The notes under the pieces: generated by a model
What the model was told of the DNA's origin: nothing
Databases searched by the model: none
The model's input: the letters and a program-made list of their open reading frames with translations, nothing else
Assembly: GCF_014356525.2 (NCBI RefSeq)
Contig: NC_052514.1
Span: 4,759,253 to 4,823,252 of the forward strand
Reading direction: 5' to 3'
Length of the DNA: 64,000 bases
Source: Nilaparvata lugens
Lineage: Eukaryota > Arthropoda > Insecta > Hemiptera > Delphacidae
Program-made: the position numbers and the translations under genes
Shown here: in pieces, positions 1 to 11,871 of the stretch
How positions within the stretch are numbered: position 1 is the stretch's first letter
Layout of the letters: every line of letters begins with the position of its first letter

Positions 1-50
1 AGCCAGTATATATTGTAATCTACATAAATAAAGTACTCAATCAATCAATC
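1..50 (+). repeat. LINE-like 3' end with (ATCA)n tail, partial
   Basis: The first 50 bases end in AATAAAGTACTCAATCAATC and match the end of the longer copy at 3792-4652. An AATAAA-like signal followed by a short (ATCA)n tail is typical of non-LTR retrotransposon 3' ends. The 5' part lies outside the window. Confidence 0.55.
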
Positions 51-407
51 TCATGAAAACACACACTCTGTCTCCCTAAGAAGAGATACTATAAATACCA
101 GGCACTATAAAGACACTTTAAACTGTTTCTCAACTCTGACCCACATTGCCATGTGTATTAAACGACTTGGTCTTCAAATCCGTACCACAGCCATTTTGTA
201 AAAAGAGACAGAGGTAAATCGTTCAATAGCTAAATCTTTCAATTAGTGACCAAGATTCAAGCAGATGATATAACATTCATTGGAACTGTCAATTACTGTG
301 AATCCTAGCCATTAACTTTGCTATGAACAACTTTGTTCTATTACCTAATAGATCCCTCATTCTTATACAGAGTGTCCCACAAAAAGTGTAGACTAACAGC
401 CTAAGAC
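51..407. other. No gene recognised
   Basis: AT-rich sequence without a long reading frame or a repeat that I recognise. Confidence 0.5.
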
Positions 408-672
408 CATAGAGAAACAATAGCATAAGTAGATATCCCATGGTTTAGGGCGTTTTTGTAGCAACTTTTACTGTTATTTCAAGCCGATTACTGTCGAATA
501 TTACTGTTTTGTTGGGGTGAGAGTGTATGCACGGCACAATATAAGAGACTACCAGTGTCACACAGCTTCACGAGAAAGAATTACATGAATTATCGGCTTG
601 AAATAACAGTAAAAGTTGCGACATAAACGCCCTATACTATGGGATATCTACTTATGCTATTGTTTCTCTATG
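408..672. mobile_element. Foldback MITE, copy 1
   Basis: The element starts CATAGAGAAACAA and ends with its reverse complement. Inverted arms of about 78 bp (408-485 and about 593-672) include AGATATCCCATGG-like and GGGCGTTT motifs and enclose about 105 bp. No coding capacity. A second copy lies at 9061-9335. CTAAG occurs at 401-405 and 673-677, a possible target duplication offset by 2 bp on the left. Confidence 0.8.
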
Positions 673-990
673 CTAAGTCCTACATGAAAAATTATAGGCT
701 ACATGATTCTACCTAAGATTCTACATGAAATTTGCAACAAAAATGTCCAGTAAAATTTTCTGATATCAATTTTAGTTTTTCTATCAATAACTAGAGACTT
801 ATTAGTAAAAATCTAATTCTAGGGATATGGTTGGAAAGACGAAGAAATTTCCAATCAGATTCATTTAATTTGTTTCTATGACGTTTTAAACTATTTATAA
901 GCATTCAAACTGTTAGAAATTTGGCTTTGCAATCAATGATTGTCACGACGATTGACGGAATTGACGGACTTCAAGGACTCGACGATTGAT
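673..990. other. No gene recognised
   Basis: AT-rich DNA with no supported feature. Confidence 0.5.
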
Positions 991-1856
991 TTCTAAGTGA
1001 CCTCCTTGGAGATTTAGTCACCTCCATGGAATGGGTTATCCATGGAGGTCACATTTCCTCATTGTCCATTCTAGAAAAACGAAACTCTCAAAGTATGTTG
1101 ATAAGTAAACATACAATTTTGATTAATATAAATTTGGTAAAACTACAAAATGTTATTGAATTCTAAGTCACCTCCATGGAGATTCAGTCACCTCCATGGT
1201 ATGTGTTATCCATGGTGGTAACATTTCCTCATTGTTCATTCCAGATAAACATGATCCTCGAAGTATGTTAATGAGTAAACATACAATTTTTCTTATTATA
1301 ATTTCATTGAATTCTGAGTCACCTCCATGTGATGGGTTATCAATGAAGGTGACATTTTCTCATTGTCTATTCCAGAGTAACAAAACCCTCAAAGTATGTT
1401 AATAAGTAAACATACACTCTTCATCATTATAAATTTGCTGAAACTACATTATTTCATTGAATTGTGAGTCACCTCCATGGAGATCAAGTAATCTCCATGG
1501 AATGGGTTATCCATGGAGGTGACATCCTCATTGTTCATTCCGGAGGAACATTACCCTCAAAGTATGTTGATAAGTGAACATACAAATTCTATTTATAATA
1601 ATTTGTTGAAATTACAAAATTTTATTGAATTCTATGTCACCTCCATGGAATTGGTTATCCATGGAGGTGACATTCCCCATTGTTCATTCCAGAGAAACAC
1701 AACCCCTCGAAGTATGTTTATAAGTAAACATATAAATTTCGATTATTATAGATTTGTTGAAACTACAAAATTTTATCGAATTCCAAGTCACTTCATGGAA
1801 TGGGTTATCCATGGAGGTGGCTTCCATGTAGGTGACATTTCCTCATTGTTCATGAA
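991..1856. repeat. Six-unit hairpin-bearing minisatellite
   Basis: Units begin at about 991, 1161, 1312, 1462, 1630 and 1781, so the spacing alternates between about 150 and about 170 bp; the last unit is partial. Each unit carries an inverted repeat built on GTCACCTCCATGGA (14-nt arms, 8-nt loop in the best units) and a second small one, GTATGTT...AACATAC. Open frames across the array (1196-1402, 1513-1926) are by-products of the repeat and do not match one another. Confidence 0.85.
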
Positions 1857-1857
<1 letters not shown>

Positions 1858-1887
<30 letters not shown>

Positions 1888-1914
1888 AAGAAGAAGAAGA
1901 AAGAAGAAGAAAGA
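1858..1914. repeat. (AAG)n microsatellite
   Basis: About 57 bp of nearly uninterrupted AAG directly follow the last minisatellite unit. Confidence 0.95.
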
Positions 1915-1929
1915 ATTATATATTGACTA

Positions 1930-2633
1930 CTTATATTGAAAATACTACTTTACTATGACTTCGAAGGAGATGATGAAGGAGAAAAAAGTCACAGCAGAAA
2001 CATGAGTATCTTGGAAAGTATAAATCGATGAAGAAAATTGAGTTCTTTTTTTGACACACTTTCAATAAAATTATGGCTGAAATTTAAAAGCGATACCCAA
2101 TCACTATGCTATAGACTACATCTGAATTATTCTCATACAATTACATAAGAGCAGCGTCTATAGTGAGTTTCATTTTCAACTGGCAGTATCAATTGAATGG
2201 AAATCATAATTGTCATTTTCGTAAAGCATGCTGTCAGTTAAACGTGAATGCCACTCTATAACCTTATTACGGGTTCGCTGATTTTATTGTTACGTTGTTT
2301 CAATTTTTTTTTCAGACAAAGTTGAGATGTATGTAGGACATACGAATTCTGGTTTCGGTATTGGTAGATCAAGTTTTGTGCTTAGCGTGCATCGACGCGG
2401 AGGACTTTGGACATCTGGTGCTTCTATCAAGTAAACCCGCCTTTTGTGGCTTAATTTCTGCTCAAAACTCCGGATCTGGATGATTGTGAAGTATTTTCAA
2501 GCGTCTAGTACTGATTTTGTTACATCTTACATTTTCATATTATTCAACTTTCTGAACCGTTTTTATAGACGATTTTAGGAACGTTTATAGTTGAGTGCTA
2601 ATTTGAAGGATCCATATTCTATATTTTAAGTTT
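1930..2633. other. No gene recognised
   Basis: AT-rich spacer. No reading frame or repeat that I can name. Confidence 0.5.
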
Positions 2634-2779
2634 AAAAATAAACTTGAATATCGAATATTAAGTTTGTTTTGTTGTCCTGCAAAATTATTTCTTTAATATG
2701 TGAATATTTCCTATTTTATTGATGATAGAAGAAGGTATTAGACGTATTTATTTAGAAGTATTTTTTCTATCTAAAAAAA
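2634..2779. repeat. 145-bp direct repeat, left copy
   Basis: Matches 3647-3791 with about four differences over 145 bp. The two copies exactly bracket the CA-bearing element at 2779-3646. Confidence 0.85.
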
Positions 2780-3439
2780 ATCTGGTGTGGCGCACTCACA
2801 CAACTTTCCTTGCCGTTATGAAAATTGATCACCTGACGCTAGTGTTCTGCGCATCTCAAGTCTACTATTCGAAGATTTGAGCCAGCTGGTGACAGGGCAA
2901 TAACGCTGGAGACACGCATGAGGTCTGCTATCTCTTCTTAGTGAATCATTTAATAGAATCAACAGTTGCCAACAGTTTGCAATTGGATAATCACATTTTC
3001 TCGAATTTCGAGCTTATTTTTGATTTTAGGTGAAAATGTTACTGAACATTAATTGTAGAGATTCTCATTCTCAATCTTTTCCACTCAAAATTTTTTGTTC
3101 AAATTGTATCTGAAGCCTGATAATTGAGAACCTAAAATCAAACTTTGCGAAGATGGGGCGGGGCTCCTGAAATTTTCACAGATATGGGACTTGTGGCAGT
3201 TAATAGAGCTTATCGATGACTATTTTAGGTATAACTTTAATCAAAATCGTTTGAGCTGTTTTCGAGAAAATCGCAAAAAACCCTGTTTTTGGCAACATTT
3301 TCGCCATTTTAGCCGCCATCTTGAATCGGATTTGATCGAAATTGTTCGTGTCGGATCCTTATATTGTAAGGACCTTACGTTCCAAATTTCAAGTCAATCG
3401 GTTAATTAGGAATGGAGTTATCGTGTTCACAGACATACA

Positions 3440-3480
<41 letters not shown>

Positions 3481-3646
3481 ACACACACACACACATACAC
3501 ACACACACACACACAGACCAACACCTAAAAATCATGTTTTTGGACTCAGGGGATCTTGAAACGTATAGAAAACATGAAATTAGGGTACCTTAAATTTTTT
3601 TGGAAAACAATACTTTCCTTACCTATGGTAATAGGGCAAGGAAAGT
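2779..3646 (+). mobile_element. CA-bearing non-coding element, copy 1
   Basis: This 0.87-kb interspersed element begins TCTGGTGTGGCGCACTCAC and ends in a stem-loop, ACTTTCC...GGAAAGT. CTTTCCTTGCC occurs near both ends in opposite orientation. A (CA)n tract lies at about 3428-3514. Other copies: 10721-11606 (+), 22457-23335 (-) and 35316-36050 (-). No conserved reading frame; the histidine/threonine-rich frame across the CA tract is an artefact. A non-autonomous DNA element is the likeliest class, but the superfamily is not established. Confidence 0.75.
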
Positions 3647-3791
3647 AAAAATATACTTGAATATTGAATATTAAGTTTGTTTTGTTGTCCTGCAAAATTA
3701 TTTCTTTAATATGTGAATATTTCCTACTTTATTGATGATAGAAGAAGGTATTAGACGTATTTATTTAGAAGTATTTTTTCAATCTAAAAAT
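3647..3791. repeat. 145-bp direct repeat, right copy
   Basis: Second copy of the sequence at 2634-2779; it starts directly after the last base of the CA-bearing element. Confidence 0.85.
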
Positions 3792-4652
3792 GATTTTTGT
3801 GTGTTTTGAATGGTAGATTGAGTGTGTAATTGAAGAATGTTAAGTGATACATAACCTAGCTAAATTTGTACTGTTGTATAAATAAGAACTGGAACAGTTT
3901 TGGGCTTATAAGCCTGTGGTACTTTCCTGTAAGTTGTGTAATAATTCTGAATAATTAAATAATGTAAAATATTTCTTTGAAGCATCTAAATTTTAAAATC
4001 TACTGTGTGAAAATAATTAAGGACTAGAAATTTTGTGAAGTGAACAACTACAAGACCTAACCTATTTTGGACTATTTTGTAACCTTATCTAAATTTGGGA
4101 GAGGAATAGCACAAGGTTACCTTATTTTTTCTCTCCCTATCATTTTGATTATGTACTCATTGTATGAATCAATATTAATAACAATAGTATTTTATATAGA
4201 ATAATATAGTTATTATATAGAATTATATTAATTATAGGCTTGTAATTTTGATTCTCGCTGCAGTGAGGTTGACGTTTTGATTGCAGTTGTGAATGAATGA
4301 TGGGAGGACAACGTTGCCGATTCTCTGTCTTGGTAGAGAGTTTTGGTAGAGAGTATTTTGGTAGAGAGTTAGTGGGGAGGATATTTTTAATATTCTTTCC
4401 GAAGAATGGACATTGATATGTCCAAAGCTCCGCCAATTTATGTAGATGCATAACAATATAATTATCTATAGTTATTATATTACAGATTACTTTTTCATGT
4501 CATATACAGTTCAATAATTATTTTCTTAGTCTATATTATGTAAATTCATCTATAATTTTGCTGTATTGTAAGCTATTGTATATAAGTGTATAAGCCAGTA
4601 TATATTGTAATCTACATAAATAAAGTACTCAATCAATCAATCAATCAATCTT
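3792..4652 (+). mobile_element. LINE-like 3' UTR with (ATCA)n tail
   Basis: Ends AATAAAGTACTCAATCAATC plus further ATCA units. The last roughly 280 bp recur inverted at 6089-6385, and the final 50 bp recur at 1-50. No reverse transcriptase coding is left, so this is a strongly 5'-truncated copy; the exact left edge is uncertain. Confidence 0.55.
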
Positions 4653-5035
4653 GCCACTACCTTCTATAGAGGATAGCTGATACCAAGGATAGTATACTAT
4701 TATACTATCGTTATACTATTCTTGAGCTGATACCCTTATATCTGATGTAATATTAACTGTTCATTATTGTTTGAAATAATCACTTGTATTTTTTATCCGT
4801 CAAGAAATTATATTCTTTCCAACGATATGATATAAGAATTAATTTTCAAAATCGAGATGTAATATTCTGTTAATTGATTATATTTCCACATTGTTCAATA
4901 AAGAGCTGGCAACTTTGCGGGAGTTTGAAAAGGTAGCGCTATCCTGCTTTGTCGAATGATAGACAAGGATAGCAACACCAGTGTTAATCAAATACTGCCA
5001 TTATAACGTGGTCCCCGCTATAGACATTTCAATTA
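4653..5035 (+). repeat. Remnant of the GAGGTCCACGTTATAATGG MITE family
   Basis: Bases 4900-5030 (GAGCTGGCAACTTTG ... TGCCATTATAACGTGG) match the right half of the complete element at 24052-24366. The left end is missing where the LINE tail at 4652 adjoins. Confidence 0.6.
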
Positions 5036-6088
5036 ATGAGTTTGATTGTTATCTGAGTTCCAAACTATCATTTCAGCTATCATATTATATCAACACAAAC
5101 ATAAAGCTTTCAATCATAGATCAAATTTAATGAAAGTTTGGAAATTGATCGTTGAAAATAATAATCAAGATGACCTTAAGATAAAAATCTATCATAAATG
5201 TCGACTACTACTTCTAAGATCAAATCATTACCACTTGAAATGAGATTTTCATTGATTGAACAAACTCTTTATAACATTCTGGAAAGTATAGCTTTTACCT
5301 AGAACTAAATGATTATAAATACCTATTAAAAATACTATTTCAATCAAATTTCGAGAGATAGTGGTTCTATAAAATAAAATAATTATAATGGAGGCGTATT
5401 ATGCTTGAAAAGGAACACATAGTTCCAGAGCAAATTTCTGCTGTTGAATATGTGGACTACAAAATCTCAGATCAGATACCTACCAAATCTGGTCTGAGAT
5501 CTTTCCTTCTTTAGAAATAATGCAATAATATTATCTCCAATGTTCTACCATATTCACAGGAGAGTTGGAATTTTTAGTGTTTCATAATATCAATCTGGTT
5601 TTATTAGTCCCATTTTTGCTTTTATTGTATTGATAATAATCTTGCTTCTAGAACTCGGTATTTCTGGTCAAAACATCATTGCACTATTCAATTATAGTTT
5701 CTAGGCTAACGATAGAAACTAGTTCGAGTATGTAAACTATCAAAAGCAAGCGAGCTTTCATAAGAGAGCAAACTATCAAAAGTAGTTGCAGTCAGCTGTG
5801 AGAATAGAAGTAGGTCCAATTATTTCTGGATTATCACTATTTGAGGTCAGTTGAACTTTTCCTCCTTTTCTAAGAGTGATTTTGTAGTCGAAGAATGATT
5901 CAAGATCATTACAACTTGTGACTGATAATAAATATTTCCACAGACAAATAAATAAAAGAAAAATAAATACTGTTAAAAATAAAAATTTAACATAACAGTA
6001 TTTTTAGTCTATGATATTACACAATAGTGTGTATTTGAGAAGTTGTTAGATGGGAAATTTTCATAAAGAATACACTCCAATGAAAAGT
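5036..6088. other. No gene recognised
   Basis: About 1 kb of AT-rich DNA. The 65-codon frame at 5046-5243 has no recognisable motif. Confidence 0.5.
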
Positions 6089-6385
6089 AGATTGATTGAT
6101 TGATTGAGTACTTCATTTATGTAGGCTAGATTACAATATATAATGGCTTATACATTTATATACAATAGCTTACAATACAGCAAAATTATAGATGAATTTA
6201 CATGACTTAGACTTAGAAAATGATTATTGAACTGTATATGATATGAAAAAGCAATTTGTAATATAATATCTATAGATAATTATATTGTTATGCATCTCCA
6301 TAAATTGGCGGAGCTTTGGACACATCAATGTCCATTCTTCGGAAAAAATATTAAAAATATCCTCCCAAGTAGCTCTCTACCAAAA
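6089..6385 (-). mobile_element. LINE-like 3' UTR, inverted copy
   Basis: Reverse complement of about 4376-4652, with the (TGAT)n tail at its left edge. The opposite orientation of two copies 1.4 kb apart could form a hairpin, but the copies have diverged. Confidence 0.65.
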
Positions 6386-6471
6386 CGTTAATTTCATCAA
6401 TTAAACTAAGCATTTATTTATTAATGGAAATTTTGTAAAAGTTTTAATTAATATGAATAGGTATTTAAAAA

Positions 6472-6950
6472 TAGAAACACGAAACTTAAAATATATGAGA
6501 GCCTAATTCGACCTGTTGTAACGTACGGCTGTGAATCTTGGACGTTAACAAAAGAAGACAAAAACCATTTAGGCGTTTTTGAAAGGAAAATCTTAAGAAA
6601 GATTTATGGTCCAGTTAAAGAAGGAGAGGAGTGGAGGAGAAGAACTAATTCAGAGCTCGAGGCATTGATAGAAGGCCGAAATATTGTAAAGTTTATTAAG
6701 GCACAGCGGCTTAGATGGTTTGGACATATCTGTAGAATGAACGAAAACAGAATGCCTAAAATAATATTCAAGGAGAGGCTACATTCAAGAAGAAAGATAG
6801 GAAGGCCGAGAATAAGATGGGAAGATGAAGTGAGAGACGATCTCCAAAAAATGGGATATAGAGGATGGAGACAATTAACAGAGGACCGAGAAGCGTGGAG
6901 AGCTGTAGTGGAGGCGGCCAGAGCTCATATTGGGCTGTAGTGCTAAAAAA
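6472..6950 (+). pseudogene. 5'-truncated LINE reverse transcriptase C-terminus with target duplication
   Basis: A frame open from 6473 to the stop at 6938-6940 encodes the region downstream of the RT catalytic core: NRNTKLKIYESLIRPV, then TYGCESWTL, an RLRWFGHICRM block and a GRPRIRW block. These blocks are typical of the C-terminal end of many insect endonuclease-reverse transcriptase LINEs. Catalytic motifs are absent because the copy is 5'-truncated. The insertion is flanked by AGGTATTTAAAAA at 6459-6471 and 6951-6963, a clean 13-bp target-site duplication. Only ten bases (TGCTAAAAAA) separate the stop from the right duplication, so the 3' UTR is very short. It is a dead fragment, but the unbroken frame suggests a fairly recent insertion. 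Confidence 0.85.
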
Positions 6951-7177
6951 AGGTATTTAAAAAACCAGAAAATCGATAAAGTAAAATAATTATATAGGTA
7001 GATGAGATCAAATTATTGATTAATAAAATGAAGTAGGCTGATAGTAGATCAGGGTTATCAACTTTCAGTAATATACAGTAGTATGCAGTGGATAATTAAA
7101 ATAACATGAGTTTATATAATAAATATATACAATTCTTTCTATAACAGGTTTAAAGGTTTATATTGGTGGGATGGTTG

Positions 7178-7375
7178 TCATGTGATAGTTCTTGGGGTTT
7201 CAGTCATTTGTTCCAAAATATGTTTTTTTAAAGTCAGGATGAAGCTCGCTCGGCTCTCGATGGACCTGATAGAAACAGGAAGTGCATTCCATGCACGACA
7301 GGCACTGACTAAGAAGGATTTTGTGAAAATAGTAGTTCGATGATTGGGTGAAGAACTAGTAGACGGAGAAGACAG
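7178..7375 (-). pseudogene. LINE ORF2 C-terminal fragment
   Basis: The minus strand encodes RTTIFTKSFLVSACRAWNAL followed by an IR...F...LK pattern and a stop at 7178. The FLVSACRAWNALP type of block is a common C-terminal feature of Jockey/CR1-like LINE ORF2 proteins. Upstream coding is lost, and an (AAG)n tract abuts it at 7383. No RT catalytic residues remain. Confidence 0.65.
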
Positions 7376-7382
7376 GGGAAGA

Positions 7383-7442
7383 AAGAAGAAGAAGAAGAAG
7401 AAGAAGAAAAAGAAGAAGAAGAGTAGAGAAAAGGAGAAGAGA
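7383..7442. repeat. (AAG)n-rich microsatellite
   Basis: GAAGAAGAA tract with a few interruptions. Confidence 0.9.
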
Positions 7443-7501
7443 AAGCTCCACACCATGGGATATCTTATCATGCAACCTTTTCTCTATAGCATCACCACAA
7501 A

Positions 7502-7592
7502 ATGATACAGTATCACCACACATCATACAGTATCAACACAATATGATACAGTATCATCTCAACTTGATACACAACACCAAAATTTGATACGA
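7502..7592. repeat. About 21-bp tandem repeat with palindromic core
   Basis: Four to five degenerate units around TGATACAGTATCA, which is itself a palindrome with a single central base. Confidence 0.7.
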
Positions 7593-8435
7593 AACTTCCA
7601 AGTTTTGAATGAATTCTACAATCTTCTCACACTATCTTTTCTCTATTTAACATCGTGTATGAAGGAGAATAGCCTATAGTGTGATGGATACGTGTTATAT
7701 CGTTTATTTCGTAATTTTTTTTCAATGTCACAGACTCTCATCAATATCACCAAAATCTTCGTGTCTCATTAGAAAGAATGTTACAAATTTTGACCACATC
7801 AGACTGCACCAGTTGCGACACAAAAAACCGGTAAAACTTGACGCATAGGGGACAAGGTGATGTCTTTATTTAAGAATTTATTACAGATCATGTCATCGAA
7901 AAAATCTCTGATAAGTGCACTCAATTTCTTCAAAACTGGGAAAATTATGATGAGAATTTGATGAGTGGTGTGCTTGAAAAAATTAAGACTGCTAATTTCT
8001 CTCTTACTACTTTGCTACATATTGAGGAAACAAATTACTTTAAAGCCAGAATAGTTGAGAAATTATCTGGTTTTGCAGTTAATTGAGTAGTTCTATTCCA
8101 AGGTCAATAACCTTGGAACTTTCTATCATTAAAACCGTTGGATAAATATCGTATAATCTACTCAAAAATATGTAAGTTAAAAATCTCGACATGGTAGATC
8201 TTCTGTATGAACGTCTAAGAATTCATAAAAATATTCTTATGAAATTATGATTCCGATATCATTGTAACAAGAATGAATTGTTAGCAGAATTAATTGGGAT
8301 AAATCTTGAAGAACCCTATATATAACCTACAAACTTGAGTGTGAGTAGGAAATGACATTGGGTAATAAGGCCAGGCAGAATATCCAAAAGGATTTCTCTG
8401 GCGATGAAAGCCATATCCTATACTAGTAAACCAGC
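7593..8435. other. No gene recognised
   Basis: AT-rich DNA without a supported gene or repeat. Confidence 0.5.
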
Positions 8436-8835
8436 AACTTCTGTTTATAATAATGTTTAGATGTTTATATGTTTGTATTTCACCGGATCTCGAAAACGGC
8501 TCTAACGATTCTCACGAAATTCTGAACATAGTAGGTTTATAATATAAAGATTCGATTGCACTAGGTCTCATTCCTGGGAAAACTCGCTAAAGGACATTAA
8601 AAAGATAATTATTATTCTCCCTTGGAAAAACAGCTGATAATTATTTTGTCGTCTGTTGGTGATGGAAGTGAGTGAGCGAGTACATGTGTGTGGGACTGTG
8701 TTAAAATTATGACTCAGCTGTTGAACTTTTGTAATCATTCAATCAGGTACTTAGTGCCGGTTGCAAAAAAGCCGGGTTATTTTCAATCCTGATTAATTCC
8801 AGTAAATCCATCTTTTTGAAATGGTCTTCCTGTTG
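8436..8835 (+). repeat. Interspersed repeat Y, copy 1
   Basis: Contains GGATCTCGAAAACGGCTCTA, GGTCTCATTCCTGGGAAAAC and GTGAGTGAGCGAGT blocks shared with 36995-37325, 37890-38275, 38535-38915 (-) and 57085-57550 (-). Non-coding; the ORF at 8743-9030 spans its end by chance. Confidence 0.65.
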
Positions 8836-9060
8836 AAATGTTGTGATGAAATACCCAATCAGCTGACTGATAACAGCAGCTGTGTGAAAAATCACGCGTT
8901 GACTGTCATTATCATTATTTTGATGATTTTGCAATAAACTTGAACGCTGCTGCTGCTTGACAATAGAACAATTTGATTGGAGAATTCCTCGAGAAATTTG
9001 AACTCTCATTTGTATGCTATTCCTATCCATAGGAAATTGTAAGATTGGTACAGAATTGTA

Positions 9061-9335
9061 TCATAGAGAAACAATAATAGCGTAAGTAGATATCCCATGG
9101 CATAGGGCGTTTATGTCGCAACTTTTACTGTTATCCCAAGCCGATTATTGTTGATTTTTACTGTTTTGAACGGGTAAGAGTGTATGAACGGCACAATATG
9201 AGAGACTACCAGCGTCATAAAGCTTCACGGGAAAGAACTACGTGGGCTATCGGCTTGAGATAACAGTAAAAGTTACGACATAAACGCCCTATGCCATGGG
9301 AAATCTACTTATGCTAAGTTATTGTTTCTCTATGA
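9061..9335. mobile_element. Foldback MITE, copy 2
   Basis: Same family as 408-672: TCATAGAGAAACAA at the left and its complement at the right, with arms of about 80 bp and a divergent centre. Flanked by TTGTA at 9056-9060 and 9336-9340, a probable 5-bp target duplication. Confidence 0.85.
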
Positions 9336-9613
9336 TTGTATTGAAACCAATAATGAATTGGACCTGTGGATGAGAAGAGAACACTAATAATGAGAAATCA
9401 GATTTTTCATGAAATTTTACACTATTCAACAATATTTTCTTGAGATATATTTGAGAAATTGGTTAAAATTGGTTGAATTCCCGTCTTTCGCAGGAGACGA
9501 TAAGACGTCCGTCCCGACTACCATAAAAGTTGTCGTCATCTCTCATCATCATCCCTCTCATTCATTACCCACGCACAAACCTAAGAGATTATAATTATGG
9601 GCTTCACCCTCAG

Positions 9614-9644
<31 letters not shown>

Positions 9645-10568
9645 GCGTCAAATTCTCTTGTATGGAAATCGCTAAGTATTTACTTTGGATGCCGTACTAG
9701 ATCCTTATTTCTACGATTATTCCAAAAAAATTTTCATTCTAGCCGATATAGCCTCTCTTCTTTCTTGGGAAAAGACTACGTTTCTCCTCTTAATTTCCAC
9801 GGGGCGTATTTCCCACTTTGCATCACTCCTTCTAAATTGGTTTCTGTCAAATATTATGTCATCATCAATTCCTGCATCAGATAAGTCCTTCTGTACATTT
9901 TTAATCCAATTTCCCCCCGTATTTTTGCTCTTCACAAAAAGTAGGATTCTCTTTGTCATTCGATCCCCCGGCAGTCTCATCAAATGTCCAAAGAATTTTA
10001 ATCTCCTCCTTTTGATATCGGCAGATACTTTTGAGTATTTTTCCACAACGCAGTTCTTCTGCAGCCTATAGCCTTCATTCGTTTTCCTTGGGCCAATTAT
10101 TCTCCTGATTATTTTCCTCTCCACACGACATAAATCCTCAATATCCAGTTTGGTGTTCAAAGTTAAAGTTTCACTTGCATACAGAAACATGGGTTTAATT
10201 ACTGTGTTGTAATGTCGTACCCTGGATTTTATTGAGATACACTTCTTGTTGTACATGTTTCCAAGCCAAATCCCTTTTGTGCTTTTTTCACTCTCTCTCT
10301 TAGGGCTTCCTTCTCAGAAATAAATTCTCCAAGATATTTGAAGGATGCGACGCTATTTACTTTCCCATACTTTGTTTCAAGTTTCTCCAGCTTGAGATTG
10401 GGACTTGTGGTAAAAACTGTCTTTTCAAAGGAAATCAATAAGTCAATCTTTTCTGCGACTTCTTTTAAAGTTTCAATTTGTTTTCTTGCATTCTCCTCTG
10501 ACCCTGCAAAGATGACTAAATCATCTGCAAAAGCCAAGTATGGAATTTCAATTCCAGATTTCTGATTT
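9645..10568 (-). pseudogene. LINE reverse transcriptase, truncated and frameshifted
   Basis: Minus-strand coding starts abruptly at about 10,568 with IPYLAFADDLVIFAG, the catalytic FADD box of a reverse transcriptase. It continues through a thumb-like FKYLGEFIS block (frame ending at 10,229). A shift near 10,262 moves it into a second frame, 10,256 to 9717, with the PMFLYASETLTLN and RLKFFGHLMRLPGDRM blocks usual after the RT core. Palm motifs before FADD are missing (5' truncation). CAGTATTTATTATTATTAT occurs on both sides (9611-9644, expanded, and 10,569-10,587), which I read as the target duplication. The fragment is inactive. Confidence 0.8.
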
Positions 10569-10720
10569 CAGTATTTATTATTATTATGAATAGTTGAAGA
10601 ATAGAATTGGTGTTATTTCAATGAAATGCTCAAATATCTTTCTACATTGTTTCTGATTTTGATCACATTTTGAGAGTATTGTGGTTAAGAATAACATTGG
10701 GAATAGGACCTTTATGAAAA

Positions 10721-11386
10721 AATCTGGTGTGGCGCACTCACACAACTTTCCTTGCCGTTATAAAAATTGATCACCTGACGCTAGTGTTCCCGCGCATCTC
10801 AAGTCTACTATTCAAAGATTAGAGCCAGCTGGTGACAGGGTAATAACGCTGGAGACACACGAGGTCTGCTATCTCTTCATAGTGAATCATTAAATAGAAT
10901 CAACAGTGGCCAATAGTTTGCAATTGGATAATCACATTTTCTCGATTTTCGAGTTTATTTTTAATTTTAGGTGAAAATGTTACTGAACATAAATTGTAGA
11001 GATTTTCATGCTGAATCTTTTCCACTTATTTGTTTTTATTTAAATTGTATCTGAAGCCTGATAATTGGGAATCTAAAATCAAACTTCGCATAGATGGGGC
11101 GGAGCTCCTGAAATTTTTACAGATATAGGACTTGTCGCAGTTGATAGAGCTTATCAATGACTATTTCAGGTATGAATTCGATCAAAATCGTTGGAGCCGT
11201 TTTTGAGAAAATCGCGAAAAACCCTGTTTTTGACAACATTTTCGCCATTTTAGCCGCTATCTTGGATTGCATTTGATCGAAATTGTTCGTGTCGGATCCT
11301 TATTGTGTAAGGACCTTACGTTCCAAAATTCAAGTCATTCCGTTAACTGGGAGATGAGATATCGTGTACAAAGACGCACATACACT

Positions 11387-11472
<86 letters not shown>

Positions 11473-11606
11473 GACCAATAACCAAAAACCACTTTTTCGG
11501 ACTCAGGGGACCTTGAAACGTAAAGAAATTTAGAAATTGGGGTACCTTAATTTTTTTCGGAAAGCAATACTTTTCTTACCTATGGTAATAGGGCAAGGAA
11601 AGTAAA
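10721..11606 (+). mobile_element. CA-bearing non-coding element, copy 2
   Basis: Same start and terminal stem-loop as 2779-3646. The internal (CA)n is longer, about 11,385-11,470. No reading frame is shared with the other copies, apart from the artefact across the CA tract. Confidence 0.8.
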
Positions 11607-11634
11607 AAATTGAACGTTTAGATGTTATTGTTCA

Positions 11635-11871
11635 CTAGCAGGTAACCTGTGCTCCGCAAGTGTGTATTTTAAACTTGACAAACTGAAAACTTGATTTGAT
11701 GACATCTTGAAGAATTGAAAATATGCCTATAACCATCCCCGGTAAGTTAAGAACCTATATGCAAAATTTCAAGTCAATCAGTCCAGTAGTTCAGACGAGA
11801 TGATGCGTCAAACATATAATTTTCCTATCCCGTACTATATAGGCCAGTTCTTTCCTTTATTATAGTCTAGA
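11635..11871 (-). mobile_element. Mini-Helitron
   Basis: On the minus strand it starts near TCTAGACTATAATAAAGG and ends TTACCTGCTAG, preceded by a GC-richer CACTTGCGGAGCACAGG segment that can fold. Flanks are A and T, as expected for Helitron insertion between A and T. About 237 bp, no coding. Its ends match those of the 2.28-kb element at 39682-41963, so both belong to one family. Confidence 0.75.

Noticed and set aside
3342..3593. Thr/His-rich reading frame
   Set aside because: Translation of the (CA)n tract in a repeat; the other copies are not conserved as protein.
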